Positions 1-11,967 of a DNA stretch of 64,000 bases are shown piece after piece. The stretch spans positions 11,860,184 to 11,924,183 of the forward strand of contig OZ038471.1 in assembly GCA_964036295.1 (NCBI GenBank), in the 5' to 3' direction. The position numbers and the translations under genes were made by a program. The notes below the pieces were generated by a model. That model was not told the origin of the DNA, did not search any database, and saw only the letters and a program-made list of their open reading frames with translations. The DNA is from Plumapathes pennacea (lineage: Eukaryota > Cnidaria > Anthozoa > Antipatharia > Myriopathidae). Positions within the stretch are counted from its first letter, which is position 1, and each line of letters begins with the position of its first letter.

Positions 1-897
1 GTCTTTGGTAAACGATAGCGATGCGGTTGTTCACTGTTTTCATGTCAATATTTTAGTAGATGTTCGTCGAATAGTCCCTTTAGATTTTCTGTTAAAATAT
101 GTTAAGGATTTGATTTAAAATTTTGTGATACAGGTTTAGATACTAGAAACAAATGTTGCAACGAAAAATCTTCGGTATTATGATGTGGTTGACGTATTGA
201 AGTATATTTGAAGATGTACAACGATTATACAACATCACAATATTATGTTGCAATTTTAACACCTCATGGCTGCTCACAGTGTTGTCGTTTTCATTATTTT
301 ATTTTTTTCAAAGCAAATTTTGATCGTTTTTGTTCATACAATTTGTGATTTTCTTTTGTGGGTGATAAAACTTGACAACGACTCAACGACAATTTATCAA
401 CAGTATGTAAACTGTGTGTGATGTGCAATACTTTAGCTGACAATGAAATTTCACCTCTGTGAGTACATATTTATCATAAGAGCAAATTGAAGCTTCGAGG
501 TCTTTTATTTAAGCATAAGGATGTCATGTTGTTTGTTTGATTTATATTGTATTTCGATATTCGATTTACAATAGGTTCGGTAATTTGTTTTGCCGAATGA
601 TGTCCACCATGCAATAACCACAAATAGTTGTCAATGAATATGTTTTTTGCACATACAAATTTTTGTTTTATGCATCAGTTTCTTGTGATGATATTCCTTG
701 TTAATCACCAAGGAATGGTATCCTTATGTCCACAAGTGTTTAGAATGATCCATAGATATTTTTGAAGTCTAGCATTTTGTTGTTTATGATGGATGTTTAT
801 CTTTTTCAAAAAAGTAGGATATCTGTTGTGTACTATACGTGCAAGCAGAATATATTATGTTAGGGGCATCTGATTGTAGGTACACTCTATCTTATAT
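1..897. other. AT-rich non-coding stretch
   Basis: No convincing reading frame, RNA gene or clear repeat structure is visible. A short segment around 455-500 weakly resembles 9395-9440 (a shared run reading roughly gtgagt-cat-tttctcata-agcaaattgaa), so part of it may be an old dispersed repeat. Confidence 0.4.
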
Positions 898-1649
898 TTG
901 ATCAAAAATTTAAGATCTGTACTGCCTAACATTAAGAATGAGTTGAGATATAAAAGGTATAAAAATAAACTAAATCATATGTTAAGGATAGCCAAGAAAA
1001 AATATTATAGTGACAAATTTTAAGATTTAAATCCACATGCAAAGCATAAAGCCCCTACTCAAGAAAATTAAAGAGAGCTCTAATTTAACAGTTTCATTCA
1101 CTGTTAATGAAAAGGAAATAAATGAACCAAAACAAATCGTTAATAAATTTAACACACAACGTTTTTTATATCTTCAAATACAACTTGGCTTGCTAATGAC
1201 CCACTAAGGAGGCCATCTTCGAAAGAAATGTCGAACAGCAAGGTCAGTTCAAAGTTCTTTTGCTTCAAAGAGTAAACCTCCTGTTGTCTTGTACATAAAT
1301 CGTGCAGTTGCGTCATGATGCTTGTCTCGTAATCTTTTAAAAGTCAAAACACCTCAGACAACGTGCATCGCCGTGTCGGAAAATTTGTACTTTTGAAACA
1401 TCTAATATCTGATCAAAAATTTAAGATCTCTACTGACTAACATTAGGAATGAGTTGAGATATAAAAGGTATAAAAATAAACTAAATCATATGTTAAGGAT
1501 AGCCAAGAAAAAATATAGTGAAAAATTTTAAGATTCAAAGAACGACATTAAATCGACATGCAAAAGCATAAAGCCGCTACTCAAGAAAATTAAAGAGAGG
1601 TCCAATTGAACAGCTTAAGTCAATGTCACAGCAACACTCACCCTTGGTA

Positions 1650-1978
1650 AAAACAAACCAAAGGAAGTTTTCTTCAGAAGCACTCAAGAAAAATCGTTTG
1701 TCAAAGAAGACTGCATATTGGAAGATAAAACTGGCCACACCCCATTCAGCATTTGGCATCCACTAACACAACAACTAAAAGATGGACATTCCTATTCTTT
1801 ATCATGTCAAATCTGCAAGAAGCGCATCAACGATGTTTCCCTTGCTACATCAAAATGTGAAAGCTGCGGTACACACCAAAGGTCAGGTGATTGCCAGAGA
1901 CAAGCATCTGTCAAATTGTGTATTGCTGATGAAGACACAGACCTGTGGTTAACAGCTTTCACCAAGCCTTTGGCCTAA
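1650..1978 (+). pseudogene. RPA-like OB-fold/zinc-ribbon fragment
   Basis: A continuous frame of about 108 residues ends in TAA at 1976-1978. It contains a segment reading EDKTGHTPFSIWHPLTQQL, then DGHSYSL, then two CxxC pairs (CQIC and CESC), then SVKLCIADEDTDLWLTAF. This order (acidic-TG-hydrophobic-W, then DG-x-SY, then paired CxxC, then D-x-W-x-T-x-F) matches the C-terminal OB-fold and zinc ribbon of replication protein A large-subunit-like proteins, which Helitrons and cnidarian gene families often carry. It has no convincing start codon or promoter and sits between two LINE-like fragments. It is best read as a relic of a larger gene or transposon ORF. The RPA assignment is inferred. Confidence 0.5.
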
Positions 1979-2184
1979 TATACTCAAAAATTTAAGATCT
2001 CTATTGCCAAATATTAAGAATGAGTTGAGATATAAAAGGTATAAAAATAAACTAAATCATATGTTAAGGATAGCCAAGAAAAAATATTATAGTGACAAAT
2101 TTTAAGATTTAAATCCACATACAAAGCATAAAGCCCCTACTCAAGAAAATTAAAAAGAGCTCTAATTTAACAGCTTTATTCATT

Positions 2185-3925
2185 CGATATCGAGTCGAAG
2201 CTTTATAGAGTTGGTAGAGCCCAAAATGACCTTCATCTTTTGAGCTTTAATTTCTTTTCTAAACCAAAATATATTGCCATGTTTCCTCTAACTCGATGCC
2301 ATTATGGAAGGTGCGTTTAACCGTAGCTGGGTACAGTATTTCGAGTCCTTCTTTTTTCTTTCGAGCGGTAAAATATCCAAAATTTCTCCTGATGTTGTCT
2401 TGTACACAAAATTGTGCAGTTGCGTGAAGTCCGTCTTCCGATGACTTGCTTGTGTCGGGTACAGTTTGTGCAGCTCGTGATATCGAGTCGAACCTTTATA
2501 GAGTTCGTAGAGCCCAAAATGACCTTCATCTTTTGAGCTTTAATTTCTTTTCTGAGCCAAAATATATTGCCATGTTTCCTCTAAGTCGATGCCATTATGT
2601 GGAAGGTGCGTTTAACCGTAGCTGGGTACAGTATTTCGAGTCCTTCTTTTTTCTTTCGAGCGGTAAAATGTCCAACATTTCTCCTGATGTTGCCTTGTAC
2701 ACAAATTGTGCAGTTGCGTCAAGTCCGTCTTCCGATGACTTGCTTGTGTGGGGAACAGTTTGTCCAGCTCGCGATATAGAGTTGAAGCTTTATAGAGTTC
2801 GTAGAGCCCAAAATGACTTTCAAGTTTTGAGCTTTAATTTCTTTTCTAAACCAAAATATATTGCCATGTTTCCTCTAACTCGATGCCATTATGGAAGGTC
2901 CGTTTAACCGTAACTGGTACAGTATTTCGAGTCCTTTCTTCTTTTGAGCGGTAAAACTTACCTTCATTTCATGCTCTGTGAGCACACTTTTTCTTTGTAA
3001 TTTTCGCAATTAAGCTACATTTCAAGTCCGTCTTCCGATGACTTGCTTGTGTTGGGTACAGTTTGTCCAGCTCGCGATATCGAGTCGAAACTTTATAGAG
3101 TTCGTAGAGCTCACAATGACCTTCATCTTTTGAGCTTTAATTTTTTCTCTAAGCCAAAATATATTGCCATGTTTCTTCTAACTCAATCCCATTATGGAAG
3201 GCCCGTTTAACCGTAGCTGGGTACAGTATTTCGAGTCCTTCTTTCTTCTTTCGAGCGGTAAAATTTACCTTCATTTCACGCTCTGTGAGCACACTGTTTC
3301 TTTGTAATTTTCGCAATTAAGCTACATTTCAAGTCCGTCTTCCGATGAGTTGCTTGTGTCGGGTACAGTTTGTCCATCTCGAGATATCGAGTGGAAGCTT
3401 TATAAGAGTGCGTAGAGCCTAAAATGACCTTTTTTTTTTTTGAGCTTTAATTTCTTCTCTAAGCCAAAATATATTGCCATGTTTCCTCTAACTCGATGCC
3501 ATTATGTGGAAGGTGCGTTTAACCGTAGCTGGGTACAGTATTTCGAGTCCTTCTTTTTTCTTTTGAGCGGTAAAATGTCCAACATTTCTCCTGATGTTGT
3601 CTTGTACAAAAATTGTGCAGTTGCGTCAAGTCCGTCTTCCGATGACTTGCTTGTGTGGGGAACAGTTTGTCCAGCTCGCGATATAGAGTTGAAGCTTTAT
3701 AGAGTTCGTAGAGCCCAAAATGACTTTCAAGTTTTGAGCTTTAATTTCTTCTCTAAGCCAAGGTATATTGCCATGTTTCCTCTAACTCGATGCCATTATG
3801 GAAGGCCCGTTTAACCGTAGCTGGGTAAAGTATTTCGAGTCCTTCTTTCTTCTTTCGAGCGGTAAAATGTCCAACATTTCTCGTGAGGTTGTCTTGTATA
3901 CAAATCGTGGACTTGCGTCATGATG
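2185..3925 (+). repeat. Tandem array of a ~300-bp unit (about six copies)
   Basis: The landmark gatat-gagt-gaa(g)ctttatagagt recurs at roughly 2190, 2478, 2768, 3076, 3380 and 3680, giving a period of 292-306 bp. Each unit also contains ccgtagctgggtacagtat and tcgagcggtaaaa. Some units carry an extra segment (aagctacatttcaagtccg). Single degenerate units occur at 4745-4910 and, inside another repeat, at 31680-31990. Long open frames on both strands here are by-products of the repetition. Confidence 0.75.
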
Positions 3926-4911
3926 CTTTTCTCGTAATCTTTTAAAAGTCGAAACACCTCAGACAACGTGGTTTCCATCTTATCTCTGGACGTCTTCACT
4001 TGTTCTTTAAAATATTTAAAGTTCCTTTGAGAGAACGCCGAAGATATGCGTGTCTATAGTCGCCATAAAGCAATTGTACAGCATCTCTTATAACTTCGAT
4101 ACACTTTAAGAATAGCGAAGAAAAAATATTATAGTGAAAAATTTTAACGTTCAAAGAACGGCATTAAATCAAGATAGAAAAGCATAAAGCAGGTATACAA
4201 GACAACTAAAAAGAGGTCTATTAATTTACCAGCTTAATTCTCTGTTAATGAAGGATAAATAGATGAACTAAACCAAATCGTGAATAAATTTTATACACAG
4301 CATCTCTAATAACTTTAAATACATCTTGGCTGGAAAAAAAATATTATAGTGAAAAATTTTAACGTTCAAAAAAACGACATTAAATCAACATAGAAAAGCA
4401 TAAAGCAGGTACTCAAGAAAACTAAAAAGAGGTCTATTAGTTTACCAGCTTAATTCTCTGTTAATGAAGAATAAATAGATGAGCTAAACCAAATCGTGAA
4501 TAAATTTATACACAGCATCTCTAATAACTTTAAATACAGCTTAGCTGGATAATAACCCACTAAGCAGGCCATCTTCGAAGGAAATCTGCAATAGCAAGTA
4601 GCTTGGCTGGATAATAACCCACTAAGCAGGCCATCTTAAATGAACCAAAACAAATCGTTAATAAATTTAACATACAACATTTCTTACAACTTCAAATACA
4701 ACTTGGCTTGCTAGTGATCCACTAAGGAGGCCATCTTTGAAGCTTCATAAGATTCCGTAGACCGCAAAATGAACTTCATCTTTTTGAGCTTTAATTTCTT
4801 CTCTAAGCGAAAATATGTAGGCATGTTTCCTCTAACTCAATCCCATTATGGAAGGCCCGTTTAACCGTAGCTGGGTACAGTATTTCGAGTCCTTCTTTCT
4901 TCTTTCGAGCG

Positions 4912-5690
4912 GTTGCCAAAATATAAAGTTTCCTTAGCATGTTCACTGGAGTGTGCAAAGTTCAGTTGTAGTGACAACAGTTCCATGTCCATATATGAAC
5001 TCAAGGTGTTGTCTGGTTTCTTAGATTTTGCTTGTTATAAATGAAACTGTACACGATTTGTAACTCTTACATATCATCGGTAAACACTCCGATTAGTGCT
5101 GGACTTCGTAGCCTGCTACAGTCTGCAGGTGACCATTGCCATCGCCGTGTCGGAAAATTTTGTACTTTTGAAACATCCAATATCTGATCAAAAATTTAAA
5201 ATCTCTATTGCCTAACATTAAGAATGAGTTCAGATATAAAAGGTATAAAAACAAACTAAATCATATGTTAAGAATAGCCAAGAAAAAATATTATAGTAAA
5301 AAATTTTAAGGTTCAAAGAAGGACATTAAATCGACATGCAAAAGCATAAAGCCCCTACTCAAGAAAATTAAAGAGAACTCTAATTTAACAGCTTAATTCT
5401 CTGTTAATGAAGGAAAAATAGATGAACCAAAACAAATCGTCAATAAATTTAACACACAGCATCTCTTATAACTTCAAATACAGCTTGGCTTGATAATGAC
5501 CTACTAACCAGGCCATCTTCAAAAGAAATCTCCAACAGCAAGTAAGTTGGCAAAATATAAAGTTTCTTCAGCATGTTTACTGAAGTGTGCAAAGTTCAGT
5601 TGTGGTGACAACAGTTCCATCTCCATATATGAACTCAAGTTGTGGTCTGGTTTCTTAGGTTTTGCTAGTTATCATTATTGGTTCATATGA
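4912..5690 (+). repeat. Direct duplication of a 135-bp module
   Basis: Positions 4912-5045 and 5545-5690 share the sequence around tgccaaaatataaagttt, tgtgcaaagttcagttg and tgacaacagttccat, with scattered substitutions. The two copies flank a LINE-like module A copy at 5185-5545, as if a block of mosaic repeat had duplicated. Confidence 0.6.
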
Positions 5691-6890
5691 AACATCTAAT
5701 ATTTGATAAAATGAGACTTTGACTGCTTTTTACTTGTGTCAGTACGCAAATGTGTAGTAAGACTACTAGAATGACTAAAAATTTTGTGACAATGTGTGTT
5801 CCTGTGAGGTACAAAAGAAAATCACAAATTGGCTGAAGAAAAAGGACCAATAATTGGTTTGAATAAATAAATTAATGAAGACGATGACATTGTGTGAAAC
5901 GTATAAATAAGATAAGAATATTTGCTTATAAATATTTTGAATCTTTTTATCTTCAGTAAAATCTTTATGCTGTCGAAATTAGATCATGATATGACTGTGA
6001 TGTTATATGATTGTAGTTCTAAAATTACCTTGATATGTAAACTATATTGTAATAGTGAAAGTTTTCTGTTGCAGCATTTTTCAATGCCTAAGAAACTACA
6101 AAGATCATTTTACATATGATTTTTCTTAAAACAATGTAAACAAGATATTTTTTTTTCGTCAGTATTGAGAACTGAGTTTATTGCTTGCGAAAACTTTATT
6201 TTATGTTCTTAGTTTGTATTTTACCCTTCATATACATTTTATATCTAGTCTGCCTCAAAAAAGTTATATTATAGAGTTCAGAAGCGTTCGACTATGATTG
6301 CACTGTACAGTCAACTTCGTAGTAGATAATAGCTTGAGTTATTACTCACTAAACTAGAAAGATTTTCTGATGTCTCTTTACGTATATTTTTTCTTGAAAC
6401 CATGTAAAAAAAGATTGATTTACGTATATTTTTTCTTGAAACCATGTAAAAAAGATTGATATAAATATATTACAGTGAATTTCAATAAAGTGATTAAACT
6501 CAAAATATTGTTCATGTTGTTTGTTTGCAATTTGAGATGTCGCGACATGCGGGTATTGTGCACCAGTCAATGTAAATCTCCGCCACCCTCTTCTTCCCCC
6601 CCCCTCTCCCCCCTTCCAACCCGAGAAATAGCGAATACTTTAACTTCTGATGTCTGAAAAGCTTAACGTTTGTCCCCCCCCCCCCCCCCCGGGACAATGT
6701 TAAATTCCAATGTCATTGCATGTTTGTGGCTACTAAGGAATCTGTACAAAAATATCTGATATCGTAAATAAAACGGAATACTTGCAATTTCAATGTCATT
6801 TCTTTAGTGTCTCTAAGTGGCTGCTCTTCTTAGTTGGCACGTTCTTATTGCTGCAGAATTATTGTCCCTTTGTTATTACGGCATTTAAAC
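5691..6890. other. Non-coding with low-complexity tracts
   Basis: No gene is supported. A ~46-bp unit ending in ttcttgaaaccatgtaaaaaa is repeated twice between about 6375 and 6460. A C-rich/CT-rich tract lies at 6583-6617. A run of 17 C residues at 6674-6690 is flanked by TGT and GGGACA. The remainder is AT-rich. Confidence 0.6.
6674..6690 (+). repeat. Homopolymer run of 17 C
   Basis: Seventeen consecutive C residues sit in TGTCCC...CGGGACA, so the run is flanked by a short inverted repeat (TGTCCC/GGGACA). The length is likely polymorphic or uncertain in sequencing. Confidence 0.9.
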
Positions 6891-7086
6891 GTTTGCAAAT
6901 TTTGCTATAAAGTTTAATGTATAGCGGTATTTATTATATTAGTATATCAGACTTATATATGTACGATGCGCAACTTCCTAGACGATTTTCTTGACGAAAC
7001 AATTTTACCACTGGGCAAATAAAATGCGAAGTATGCTGTAGAGATTTGCCAAAAAACCTCTTAATTACAGCTACTTGAACATTACG

Positions 7087-7790
7087 CTAAAAAGATTAGC
7101 AAAGAAGAGATAAGTGACTATTATAAATAGCCAAAAATGATACCGGAAAAGCATTCCAACGTGAGATAAGGATATTAAGCCGTATTATAGCTACTTAAGA
7201 TGCCGAATATTCCCTAGTTAATTCCTCCACAATACATGTCGCTTTGAAAATTCACTTTTTGTATACAAAGCGTCATGGCAGTACTGTGATATGCATCGAA
7301 AAGCAAATTCAAAATGCTGTTTACAGAAACAATCACTCAAGGCAAAAGCAAATCACTCATTAAAAATATTATTCCTTATGAAACATCATATCTGGCATAT
7401 GTATTCGACTTGACATCCGACTGCTAAACGATACGCTAAGAAGATTAACAAAGAAGAGCTAAGTGGCCATTATGGATAACCAAAAATGATACCGGAAAAG
7501 CATTCCAACGTGAGATAAGGTTATTAAGCTGTCTTATAGCTACTTAAGATGTCGGATATTCCCTAATTAATTCTTCCAGAATACATGTCGCCTTGAAAAT
7601 TCACTTGTTATATAGAAAGCGTCATGGCAGTACTGTGATATGCATCGAAAAGCAAATTCAAAATGCTGTTGACAGAAACGATCACTCAAGGCAAAAGCAA
7701 ATCATTCATTGAAAATATTATTCCGTATGAAACATCATATCTGGCATATGTATTCGACTTGAAATCCGACTTCTAAACGATAGCATGTCA
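7087..7790 (+). repeat. Two tandem copies of a 349-bp dispersed-repeat segment
   Basis: The marker taccggaaaagcattccaac occurs at 7141 and 7490, 349 bp apart. The copies share tgatatgcatcgaaaagca, atcactcaaggcaaaagcaa and tatgaaacatcatatctggc. A more distant copy of the same family lies at about 62205-63055, where the equivalent of the taccgg|aaaagc junction has about 12 extra bases. No open frame is conserved. Confidence 0.8.
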
Positions 7791-7867
7791 CATAAAAATG
7801 TTCTCTCTGTTCCTGGGGACTACAAAGCTATCACAATTTATCCACTACCATCAGTCATATAACTGTA

Positions 7868-8536
7868 AAAATTTAGTAACGTAGCAGTACGTGCACTGTC
7901 CTTTATAGGATTAGTAAATAGATCCAGTGACGCTGCTTGACTCCGTGCGAAAGTATTTAGTATTTAGTACGCTGTGTGACTCCGATTAAATTGCGTAAAC
8001 AACTTTGCTGTACAAGCTTTTGCTTGTCGAAATTTTGTCATTTATGTTTTATTGCTGAAAAACAAACGAAGATTATGCGTAACATGGGTGAAAATTTAGT
8101 AACGTAGCAGTACGTGCACTGTCCTTTATAGGATTAGTAAATAGATCCAGTGACGCTGCTTGACTCCGTGCGAAAGTATTTAGTATTTAGTACGCTGTGT
8201 GACTCCGATTAAATTGCGTAAACAACTTTGCTGTACAAGCTTTTGCTTGTCGAAATTTTGTCATTTATGTTTTATTGCTGAAAAACAAACGAAGATTATG
8301 CGTAACATGGGTGAAAATTTAGTAACGTAGCAGTACGTGCACTGTCCTTTATAGGATTAGTAAATAGATCCAGTGACGCTGCTTGACTCCGTGCGAAAGT
8401 ATTTAGTATTTAGTACGCTGTGTGACTCCGATTAAATTGCGTAAACAACTTTGCTGTACAAGCTTTTGCTTGTCGAAATTTTGTCATTTCTGTTTTATCG
8501 CTGAAAAACAAACGAAGATTATGCGTAACATGGGTT
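7868..8536 (+). repeat. Three tandem copies of a 223-bp unit
   Basis: The marker aatttagtaacgtagcagta starts near 7870, 8093 and 8316, so the period is exactly 223 bp. Copies are almost identical; one visible change is tcatttatg to tcatttctg in the last. The array ends at aacatggg near 8536. Such identity points to recent duplication. Confidence 0.9.
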
Positions 8537-10308
8537 TCCTAAGGACTTTAAATTCAGTTTGATTTACGCAAAAATATTGCCGTTTTAAATTGTGGTATGG
8601 TTAGCTCAGGACCTTTTCAACAATGATGGCATTGTACTAGAAACATGGGAATATAAAGGGAATGGTGGTTGGAAATTTTCATATTGATGTCAAAAAGGTA
8701 TTAAAATAGGCATACATCTAATATATTCTGACCTCAAAAATAATGAAAGAGAAACATATTAGGAGCGTGGAAGAAAAACTGCGCCTTGGATCACTGTTGT
8801 TTCCGGCATTAAATATGCCTAATCAAGGTTTCCTTTGTCAAACAATCGACGCTTGACAAGGGAGGGGAGGGGTGTTGTCTTTCAAGTGAAACAGTAAACT
8901 AAAACTGTGCGAGTGTCCTGGGTACAAGGTTGATATGCGGTACCTCGGGCCCAAGCTCTTGTTGTTCTTATGCCAAGGCCTATCCGTGTTGCAACAGCGA
9001 AAATGTCGGACATTACTCTAAATATTACGTGATAGCTTTTTGTGTGCAGTAGTGATGGGATTTGTTGTAGCACTTAGTAGAATGAGGCAGGAAACAAAAG
9101 GTACGATTTATATTTTTAATTAGCTGATAAGTTCTATTTCATAGCTATAATGTGTTTCCACAATTTAAATTTGTGTTCAATGGTCAATGTAATAATTAAT
9201 TAAACTTGATGTGCGTAAATGTTTGTCTCCATGGTGTGGCAGCGTGCATGGAGATCTTTAGAGATTATTGTATTATCAATATGAATTGAAACCACAAATA
9301 TTAAACGTGACAATGACCCGTATAATTTATTGATACTAAACAAGTGTGTGTAATTTACTACACATACAGTAATAAATTAAGACTGTACTTGCATCTTTGT
9401 GAGTCCATGTTTCTCATAGTAGCAAATTGAAACTAAATTATTTGATTTAAATGTTGTTTATAATCAAAGGACGTCCATTTTGTTTGTGGCTTGTGCTCAC
9501 GGACACCAACTTTGTTATAATGTACCAGGAATAGTTTTTGTATCCACTGAGTGACCACAAATATTATGAATGTCTTCGGCTGCCCATAGAATTCCAGTTT
9601 CATGTTCTGAATGTCTTTCACCACACAACTTCTGCATCATGCAGTTCTTTTTGTTCAAGTTTACTATCATTCAGCAACACACTAGCAAATAACCATAAAA
9701 TGTCTTTAGCTGTGTATACAAGTCCAGCAGAGTAGTTTTTTTCTGATAGATGATATCATGAAACTTCTTCAAATGACCAGGATATTTCTTGTGTCTCCTG
9801 CAGATACAATTGTATTAGCAGCTCTTGCTTGTTGGTACACTGGATGAAAGTAATGGATCCCACAGTAGCAATGTTTTTGTAGTTTGACTCAGTCAAATCA
9901 ATAATAGGGCTGAGGTCTGTGGAGAGAGTGATTAATTAAATTAGTTGAATCAAATACCTGTATGTACAATATTACTCCCCCCATACCCTCCCCCCCCTCC
10001 CCATCTTATCCTAAAAATAAAGCTGACTTACCTTTGTCAGAAAGTCAGTGAAGGAAGCTAGCACCATGATAGTGCTACCAAGCAACATTTGCTAAACATG
10101 CAATGTTTAATATCCAGTTTTTGTGTCCATTTCTCAAAACTATATTTGTATTATTAAACTGTGTTCAATTTTTAAACATAAACTATCAACAAAATTTCTT
10201 TTAGCAGTATTGTCTAATACTGAATAAATGTATAATATTTACTTTAGTGATTTTCTAAATATGAGAACTTCTTGTGTATCATTATGTTGTTTAGAGAGCA
10301 TAGTAATG
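8537..10308. other. Non-coding, probably includes the 3' side of the Helentron
   Basis: No gene is supported here. A pyrimidine-rich tract (ctccccccataccctccccc) lies at about 9974-10002. Because the Helentron coding region ends at 10309 on the minus strand, its 3' non-coding end should lie somewhere in this stretch. I could not fix the terminus. Confidence 0.45.
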
Positions 10309-11967
10309 CTATGCTAACCTTACAGTTATTGTAATAGCATCATGGTCAGAATAGTAAACACTCGTTATGAAATTTTCGACAATATTGACCATTGTTGGAT
10401 TTATATAAACTTGGTCTAGCAAACTTCCAGCAGAAACAAATGTAGGACTTTGTACAATTTGTTTATAGTTTAAAGAATTCATCAATATTTTCAGTGGTCT
10501 AATTTCATCATCATTCAGGTAGTTGATATTGAAATCTCCTAAAATTATATCAACAGGATGTTGGTTAAGAATACTTTTGATGCTATTGATATATTGCTGT
10601 ATATTCGAACCATGTTTTCGATAGAGAAAAATTAATGATGTTTTGTTTTTTGTAAAATTATTAGTGATGACCAATTTCAGTGCATTCAGTGAACAAAAGT
10701 AGTGATACCTGCTTGTTTCAACACTGTTTCTAGAACACACAGCTAAACTTGAGTACTTATCAGTATTATCCTGCCTATACAATTGAAAAGGATGGAGGTT
10801 ATCTCTTATTTCAGTGTCCAAATCATGCGGTTGCAGATGAGTTTCTGTCAGTAGAAGGACATCAGAATTGAAAATGATCGGATCAAACTTAAGGTCAATG
10901 CTATGTTTTCTTAGAGATCTAATATTTAATAAAGATATTTTACATATTTCATTGTTTGGAGATGCATTTAGTAAGTTTTGAGTTGATTCTAGTTGCAAAG
11001 GTGGAAGTGTTCTTAGTCTCTGATATTCTTCATTCACTTTTGCATCTGCTCGTATCTGTTTGGATTCAATGTTTCCAATGATGTGTAAGCCTTTAAAGGA
11101 TGTTGCACGACTGAGAGCTACATATATTTGTCCATAATTGAAAGATCTTTGTCTCTCTAAATTAAAGCTAACGACAACATCATTGAGTGTTAATCCTTGC
11201 ACCTTATGAACAGTACATGCCCATGCTAGTGTGAGTGGAAACTGTACTCTCTGTATTTCTGGTGATGAAGCCTTGTTTGACCTTATTTTAATTTTAGCTA
11301 TGACTGGTATAATTGGAACAGCTTTTGTTTGTTGGATCAAAGGGATTGTTGATTTATTGATTAGCATGTTGCCAGCATTATGGTCATCAAATTTAACGTA
11401 GACAATAATTGGTTTCTGAGTGTTTTGATCAGTATCAATGTAAACAACAGTGCCTATTTGTCCATTTATAAGTCTGTCTGCAATGTCAATGTTTGTTGTA
11501 AGCATGACTCTGGCATTTTCTTTTATAAATATTTCAGAATCAAGTCCACCTGTTTCAGAACGTCCTTTAGAAAGAACTCTTTCAATGTCTTGTCTTGTGA
11601 CATTCTGTGGATACTGATCAATTGCTCTAAGTACAAAAAGTGGCGAGGAAATCTGTTGTAAACGTTGCTTGTTATACACATCAACAGGTTTATTTTCAGC
11701 CCATATATGGAGTGCATCTGATGGATAATTTTCATCTGAAAGGGTTATGGATGTGCTTTGAATACATCTAATATCATCTTCAGTTTGTGATGCCGTCCTG
11801 ATTCTGTTCAATAGCTCAGCAAATTTGTGGTCATCTTTTTGTCTCATTATTTCTGTGAGCTCTATCATTTGAAAAACTTCCCATGGATGACTTAAATTGT
11901 AAGCATTATTTTTGAAACTAGAAAAAACAGGTTTCCTACGTATTGGTGGGAGTTGGTACAACAGCAA
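10309..11967 (-). CDS. Helentron PIF1 helicase C-terminal half fused to EEP endonuclease
   Basis: This 552-residue frame opens with YQLPPIRRKPVF (helicase motif III) and continues to the C-terminal helicase motifs: LAWACTVHKVQGLTL and IYVALSRATSFKGL. From about residue 345 an exonuclease-endonuclease-phosphatase domain follows, with KISLLNIRSL (metal-binding Asn), LLLTETHL (Glu), DIILGDFNINY (Asp/Asn), SLLDQVYIN and the terminal SDHDAI (catalytic His/Asp). This domain is related to the AP endonuclease of LINEs and marks Helentrons, where it is thought to cut target DNA. All expected EEP motifs are present and the end at TAA is natural, so only the join to the upstream frame is damaged. Confidence 0.9.
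   Translation of the reverse strand: MLLYQLPPIRRKPVFSSFKNNAYNLSHPWEVFQMIELTEIMRQKDDHKFAELLNRIRTASQTEDDIRCIQSTSITLSDENYPSDALHIWAENKPVDVYNKQRLQQISSPLFVLRAIDQYPQNVTRQDIERVLSKGRSETGGLDSEIFIKENARVMLTTNIDIADRLINGQIGTVVYIDTDQNTQKPIIVYVKFDDHNAGNMLINKSTIPLIQQTKAVPIIPVIAKIKIRSNKASSPEIQRVQFPLTLAWACTVHKVQGLTLNDVVVSFNLERQRSFNYGQIYVALSRATSFKGLHIIGNIESKQIRADAKVNEEYQRLRTLPPLQLESTQNLLNASPNNEICKISLLNIRSLRKHSIDLKFDPIIFNSDVLLLTETHLQPHDLDTEIRDNLHPFQLYRQDNTDKYSSLAVCSRNSVETSRYHYFCSLNALKLVITNNFTKNKTSLIFLYRKHGSNIQQYINSIKSILNQHPVDIILGDFNINYLNDDEIRPLKILMNSLNYKQIVQSPTFVSAGSLLDQVYINPTMVNIVENFITSVYYSDHDAITITVRLA

Larger units (their letters stand above)
898..5690 (+). repeat. Mosaic of LINE-like fragments and short tandem modules
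   Basis: Three modules recur here. Module A (near 898-1215, 1408-1625, 1980-2190, 4108-4320, 4328-4590 and 5185-5545) translates on the plus strand to a basic helix such as RYKNKLNHMLRIAKKKYY. In better copies this is followed by NDIKSTCKSIKPLLKKIKE and a segment ending in NKFN. That pattern is typical of the spacer between endonuclease and reverse transcriptase in CR1/L2-type LINE ORF2 proteins. Module B is a ~300-bp tandem unit. Module C (4912-5045 and 5545-5690) is a ~135-bp direct duplication. The A copies are broken by stops and indels and none is an intact gene. The LINE assignment rests on pattern recognition. Confidence 0.6.

Noticed and set aside
2446-3814. Open frames of 124 and 153 codons in the ~300-bp tandem repeat
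   Set aside because: They repeat with the DNA unit, start and stop at arbitrary points and resemble no protein.
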